Below, one piece after another: positions 59,411-64,000 of a stretch of DNA of 64,000 nucleotides. Every line of letters begins with the position of its first letter. Positions within the stretch are counted from its first letter, which is position 1. A program made the translations under genes and the position numbers. The notes beneath the pieces are model-generated. The model did not search any database. It was not told where the DNA came from and worked only from the letters and a program-made list of their open reading frames with translations. The DNA lies in contig NC_058153.1 in assembly GCF_011075055.1 (NCBI RefSeq), forward strand, positions 4,340,001-4,404,000, written 5' to 3'. Origin of the DNA: Mangifera indica. Lineage: Eukaryota; Streptophyta; Magnoliopsida; Sapindales; Anacardiaceae.

Positions 59411-60439
59411 GTGATTAATAATTATTCTAAACATTAAGGGTTTTTATGAAATTATCCAATTTTTTAAACTTAAGCAAAAATTCCCCACCCATCTTTTCCT
59501 CAATTCACTGTCCCCAAAATAAAGAATTCTTGAACCTTCTACGGAGTAACGATGACAATGACATTTTCAGCTTTTTAGACAACATTTTTTATGTTTTTCA
59601 ATGATGAAAATGACAAAGAAGGTGACTAAGTCATCTCTTATCTTGTTGAATTATTTTGGTGTTTAGATTTTACCAATTAAATAAAAATTTTAGATATTTT
59701 TAGCTTAGAATTTTTGAATTTGAACAATTGATTTTGCGGCTTAATTTTTGTTTGTTTTGGATGAATCAGTTTAGGGTTATTGTGTTTTAGTACGTGTAAA
59801 ATAATTTGTTGTTGAAATGGTAGTCGAAAACTAAGATTTTGATCGAAAAATACAAAATTTTCATGTCGATGTGTCATCTCAGGGGAAAACTTTTCAACTC
59901 GAGGACTCGCAGGTCTGATAAATATCCCCGAGTTGAATCAACGCCACAAGGAAGGGGGAAAAATACGATTTTTAAAATAGTAACCACATCGAGGGGTCTA
60001 CAAAGGAATCCCAAGGGAGGGGAAAATTGCTCTTTTTCACCTGCCAAACCTATGAATATGATATATCAATTTTATACATGTCGGTAATGTCAATAATGAT
60101 CCCTTTAAGCTGATAAATATGATCAATCAATACAGACTTTGATTTCATTAATTGGCCTAAAGCTCGAGCCCCAATTTGTCTATGATGTGACTTTATCTGA
60201 TTTATTAAACATGTGTGCGTGTGATTCATTTCACAAATTCAGAATACTTGACTGGGTTTTACTATTTTTCCTGATATAAGTCATTTGCATTTCTCATTAA
60301 AGCACTTAATCTTCCATCTCATTGTGTCTGATTTGACCATTCTATACTAGAATCTTTTCTCTAGTGCAAATTAAGAAACTGCATCTTGCAAGTGTTTTTT
60401 TTCATTAAAAATATCACTAAGTTTTACAGCATTCTCCTC
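59411..60439. other. Intergenic, possible decayed transposon
   Basis: It includes a GC-richer patch (59870-60050) with an 82-codon plus frame lacking motifs, and CCCCACCC/AGGGGAAAA words that recall MULE arms. No gene recognised. Confidence 0.4.
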
Positions 60440-61074
60440 TCACATCGATTCTGCACCATTTGATGTTGTTAAAAGGTGTGGAGAAAAACTGGGTAACCAT
60501 TTAAGTAGATCAATGGGAACATTATCAAAAGAATGGTCCATAATAATTCCTACTATCCTGAAGAGGATCTTCAAACTGAAAACTATTTGTATCACAGTTA
60601 ATAGGTGACGTATTCCTAAAGTCCGACTCATTAAGAGGAATATCAGTCGTCTCATTCCCATCAAAGTCACCCCAATCTGGAACCTTTTTTTTTTTCGTGA
60701 ACCCATCCTACAACAATATAGAATGCATTATTACGAAAATCCATCAAGTTTTTTCCATCGGATTCCTTTTTCACTTCACCATCATTGTTGCCACCTATTT
60801 CTTCCTCTCCTTATCATTCAATGGCAGTACATGTAACAAAAACTAAAATACATTCATGGAAGTATTTCAACATATCAATAAAGCCCTTCACATTTTCATC
60901 ATTTTCGATTTTTATAAGAGAGTCGAGCTCAATACTTTTTGGTTTTATGCATAGCAAAATGTAGTTCTGGATCAGATTAATATCACACTTTTCACACAAT
61001 AGTTGGATAAATCTATCAAGTATTGTTTCGAATGGAATTTTAACTAATTTTTTAAAACTTCCAATATACTTCAT
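60440..61074 (-). pseudogene. Fragment of a Mutator-type (MuDR) transposase N-terminus
   Basis: The minus frame 60814-61074 begins MKYIGSFKKLVKIPFETILD and has IKIENDENVKGFIDM, then VFVTCTAIE. This is the arrangement of the N-terminal domain of plant MuDR transposases (a seed of fetIld, a phrase of i.nD.Dv..fi, then a hydrophobic strand). A second frame (60440-60706) with no motif follows. There is no catalytic or SWIM domain. The identification rests on pattern resemblance only. Confidence 0.45.
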
Positions 61075-61199
61075 TGTGAATAAATCACATTAAATTCATT
61101 TTCCTTTGAAATAAATAACGACATAACTAATCATTTTAATTATCAATCCTACAATGACCAGTTTTGGTTTAATAAAAAAAGTCATTTATCATTAAAAAA

Positions 61200-61745
61200 A
61201 ATCCACATTAAACATTTATCAATATCAAAATGACCCATATATTTTTCTAAAATTTTATTTAACCCCCTCATATATGGTCGAATATTAATATGCCCTCCGT
61301 AATTTTCCTATATTTTTTAATACTCTCATAAATTGTCTATTATCAAAATGTTTGTTTCATATATTGATTCATCTCAAAATGTCTTCTGTATTTTTTTAAT
61401 ATTTTATTTAACCCCCTAATATATTAAAAAATCAAAATACCTCCTATATTTTTAACATATACGACCTGATATTCTTATAATATTGAAATGCCCTCTTATT
61501 TTATGGGTCATATTTTCTCTAATTTTAAAATACCCTTTATATTTATCTAATATTTTATTTAACATACTCATACATTGTTTTGTATTGAAATGCTCTTATA
61601 TTTTATCAAAATATTCCTATATTTTCTTAATATTTCATTTAAAATCTTCATACATTGTTTAATATCAAACCTCTTATTTTTTAAACTTTTTTTAATCCCC
61701 TAATATATTATCAAATATTTAAATGCCCCATTTTATATAATATAT
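61200..61745. repeat. Degenerate AT-rich tandem repeat
   Basis: Repeated phrases of about 85-110 bp: TATTTTATTTAACCCCCTCATATAT, AATATCAAAATGCCCTC and CCTATATTTTCTTAAT recur at least five times with drift. Unit limits are uncertain. Confidence 0.55.
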
Positions 61746-63127
61746 GAACTTGATTTAATAAATTAAATTAAATTTTGGGTTAAAATTCGTATAAATATCT
61801 TATTCTGATAAATTAACTTTTTTTATTCAAATTAAAAAATATGAATTTTCTTCATTTTGAATGAACCCATAATATCAAATATTAAGTAAAAATGAATGAG
61901 AGAATAAAAGTTTGAATGATGTAAAAGAGGTAAGAGAGAGAGTTTATATAGGAATGGTAAAGGGTAGTATTGGTATTTTAAAAAAATTGGGGCATTTTTG
62001 TTTGAGGCTTTGAAAAAGGGGAATTTTTGCTTATGAAATGGAAAAGAGGGCATTTTTACTTAGTTTAGAGTAGGATGGGGGCTTTAATTTAATTTCGCAT
62101 TGAAGTATGTGGTTTAAGCCTAAAAATATCATTGACCCAACTTATTTAGATTAAGATATTTATCTAGAAGCACATTTACGTATAGCTATCAGTATTCTAC
62201 AATACATGATATGAGTCCTATGATATGATATGATACATGTGAAAAATAATATGTATCATAATATATATCAAATTAATATAATATAATAAATATATATAAC
62301 ATCATACATATTATCGATATAGATGAATACATATTTTTTATTCAAAATGATGATATAATAAGGATATACGTAAAAAAATATTATATTTTAAGAGTGTTTA
62401 TGATATTTATTAAAATAATGACGAGTCAATTATAATTTTTAATTAATTTATTTTTAAAAGATGTATTATATGATACAATACAATATATAATACAAAAATT
62501 TATATTTTTGATACACAATTTGACTATCATGTTTTTAGGCATTCAAATAAAAATTAATGTGAAATTGTTAATTTCTCAATTATAGGGCTACAATATGATG
62601 AGTACAATTACTTCCCTAAATTTAAAAATAAGATAACAATTTAGTCTGTTTTAAGTTTTTAATGTTCATTGTTATTTTAAATTGCCTATTTATTACTTTT
62701 TTGTCTAGAAAAATATTTGACAATTGTTTATTTCTCCTTTTGAAGACACAAAATCCAAGAAAATAAAAAGTAATTTATAAGGAAACGAAATCAAAATGCA
62801 AAAAATAAGATCTCTTTATACAATTACAAAAGAGGCATTTTTAGATTTTAAAAAGATTTTAGCTTTTTATCCTCAATTTCAAATTTAATTTTAAAAACAG
62901 ATAAAGTTGCCTTAACAACCCTGGATTTATATATTTATTTCTGGTAAAATTTTAAAATAATAAAAGCCGCAAACCAAGCAGCTTTAACCTATTTCATTAT
63001 ATTTTGCTTGATTGATGGAAAAAGTAAAGAATAATCAAGGGAGAATTATATTTTAATTATATATTATTACGTAATATTATTTATCATCATTCCATGTATA
63101 AAATAAACATTTATTTCATTTATTCTG

Positions 63128-63130
<3 letters not shown>
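61746..63130. other. AT-rich intergenic DNA, no gene recognised
   Basis: Contains palindromic ATGATACA/TGTATCAT patches near 62200-62530 related to 31350-31640. The minus frame 61832-62053 is low-complexity. Confidence 0.45.

Positions 63131-63205
<75 letters not shown>
63131..63205. repeat. (AT)n microsatellite
   Basis: About 75 bp of nearly pure alternating AT. The minus-strand frame of Tyr-Ile repeats across it is an artefact. Confidence 0.95.
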
Positions 63206-63222
63206 TTCTTTAATTTTCTATT

Positions 63223-64000
63223 GGCCAAAGGACTTATTTTCAAATTAGTATTCATTAATTATTAAAAACTCAAACATTCACCCGTTAAATGTTAACATTA
63301 ATAAAACCAATTAATATTATCTATTTACCCGATAGGTTTAACAAACTAACAATTTATTTTGTAATTAAACTTTGAAATATTATATTTTTTACCTAAGTTT
63401 TTTTTTTTTTTAAGCCTTCTCCTTATTCTACATAAAAAGCTAGACGAAGAATGTCTTTGTCATTGGACAAAGAGGGAAATTGAAAATTTTAGCACTATTT
63501 TATTCCGTGTATACAAAATTGTCACCTATCCTAATGCTTTCACAAATATACCACAACAGTACTCACCTTCCCCAAAATACCCCTCTTCAATATTTCAAGC
63601 GTATATTCTCTCTTTCTTCTTCTCTGCAACTTTTTTTCTCTTCTTTCTCATCTTTCAAGTGATAAAAGAATCATGTAGAAAATAGAATAAATGTTTCAAA
63701 AATAAAAGAAGAAAGGAAAAAACTGAAAAAGGAAATTGATTTCAGATTAACAATTCTTTACTAAAAAAAAAACTGAAAAAAAGTTAAAAAGGTTGTCAGA
63801 AAAAAAAACTGAAGAATAAAACTGATTGGCAAATCTTATTCGGTAGATTTCAGATTTCAGAAAACTAGAAATCTTATCGGTAGATTGGGTATTTAATTAA
63901 AAAGAAAACTAGAAAAAAAAAATTTTAAATAGTTGGCATGGGTTGGCGTTTTATAATTTTTGGGGGTTGGCGTTTCCGCCAACCCATAATACTTTTTTAC
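63223..64000. mobile_element. Left part of another MULE, running off the window or truncated
   Basis: GGCCAAAGGACTTATTTTCA at 63223 is the shared MULE end, followed by the usual arm (ACCCGTTAAATGTTAACATT). GC-richer cargo at about 63430-63480 includes GACGAAGAATGTCTTTGTC, similar to cargo in the 42-kb and 7-kb elements. No right end is seen before the window ends. Confidence 0.5.

Noticed and set aside
63067..63255. Frame of Tyr-Ile repeats
   Set aside because: An alternating AT microsatellite read as protein.

Overview
The window is AT-rich nuclear DNA from a flowering plant, most likely a core eudicot. The genes have GT-AG introns, and the intergenic DNA is packed with small DNA transposons, LTR elements and (TA)n tracts. 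I cannot name the species. The genes recognised at 0.5-35.6 kb (DUF985 cupin, COQ9, a GH28 pectinase, JAZ1/TIFY10A and an FLZ zinc finger) match, from memory, the order of Arabidopsis At1g19130, At1g19140, At1g19170, At1g19180 and At1g19200. This looks like a conserved microsyntenic block expanded by transposons.

Layout. At 0.57-2.93 kb (minus) is an apparently complete DUF985 cupin gene. A tandem duplication (1038-3882 and 5162-7662) made a second copy with exons 1 and 2 but no exon 3. At 7.4-8.6 kb is a non-autonomous Mutator-like element (MULE) holding a relic Tourist element. At 9.4-11.6 kb (minus) is a COQ9 relic with an in-frame stop and damaged splice sites. At 12.4-17.4 kb (plus) is a GH28 relic that has lost its catalytic core, is frameshifted twice and carries a 967-bp hAT element with an 8-bp target-site duplication (TSD). 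At 21.7-23.4 kb (plus) is an intact five-exon JAZ repressor with three palindromic G-boxes in or near its promoter. At 27.2-31.2 kb is a UBP1-type RNA-binding-protein pseudogene whose third RRM is split by a 585-bp TRIM/SMART-type LTR retrotransposon with a 5-bp TSD. At 34.8-35.6 kb (minus) is an intact two-exon FLZ gene.

From 36 kb onward no intact host gene was found. This part holds a second MULE with a nested Tourist (38.4-39.6 kb) and a tandem segmental duplication (about 40.2-54.9 and 54.9-59.4 kb). A 9.48-kb, nearly intact Ty3/Gypsy chromovirus (43555-53037, minus) sits in the first copy, and the second copy keeps the matching empty site. There is also a probable LTR remnant (to 57931), a MULE transposase fragment (60.4-61.1 kb) and simple repeats.

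How it fits together: JAZ (jasmonate signalling), FLZ (SnRK1-linked adaptor family) and the DUF985 cupin look functional, while COQ9 and GH28, which lie between them in the syntenic block, are decayed. That mosaic is what fractionation after gene or genome duplication would leave, with intact copies expected elsewhere. The strongest novelty candidates are structural: the TRIM inside a gene relic, the in-window empty site for the chromovirus, a nine-unit minisatellite inside its LTRs, and a Tourist held at the same place in two MULEs. All calls are by eye from the sequence; no database search was run.
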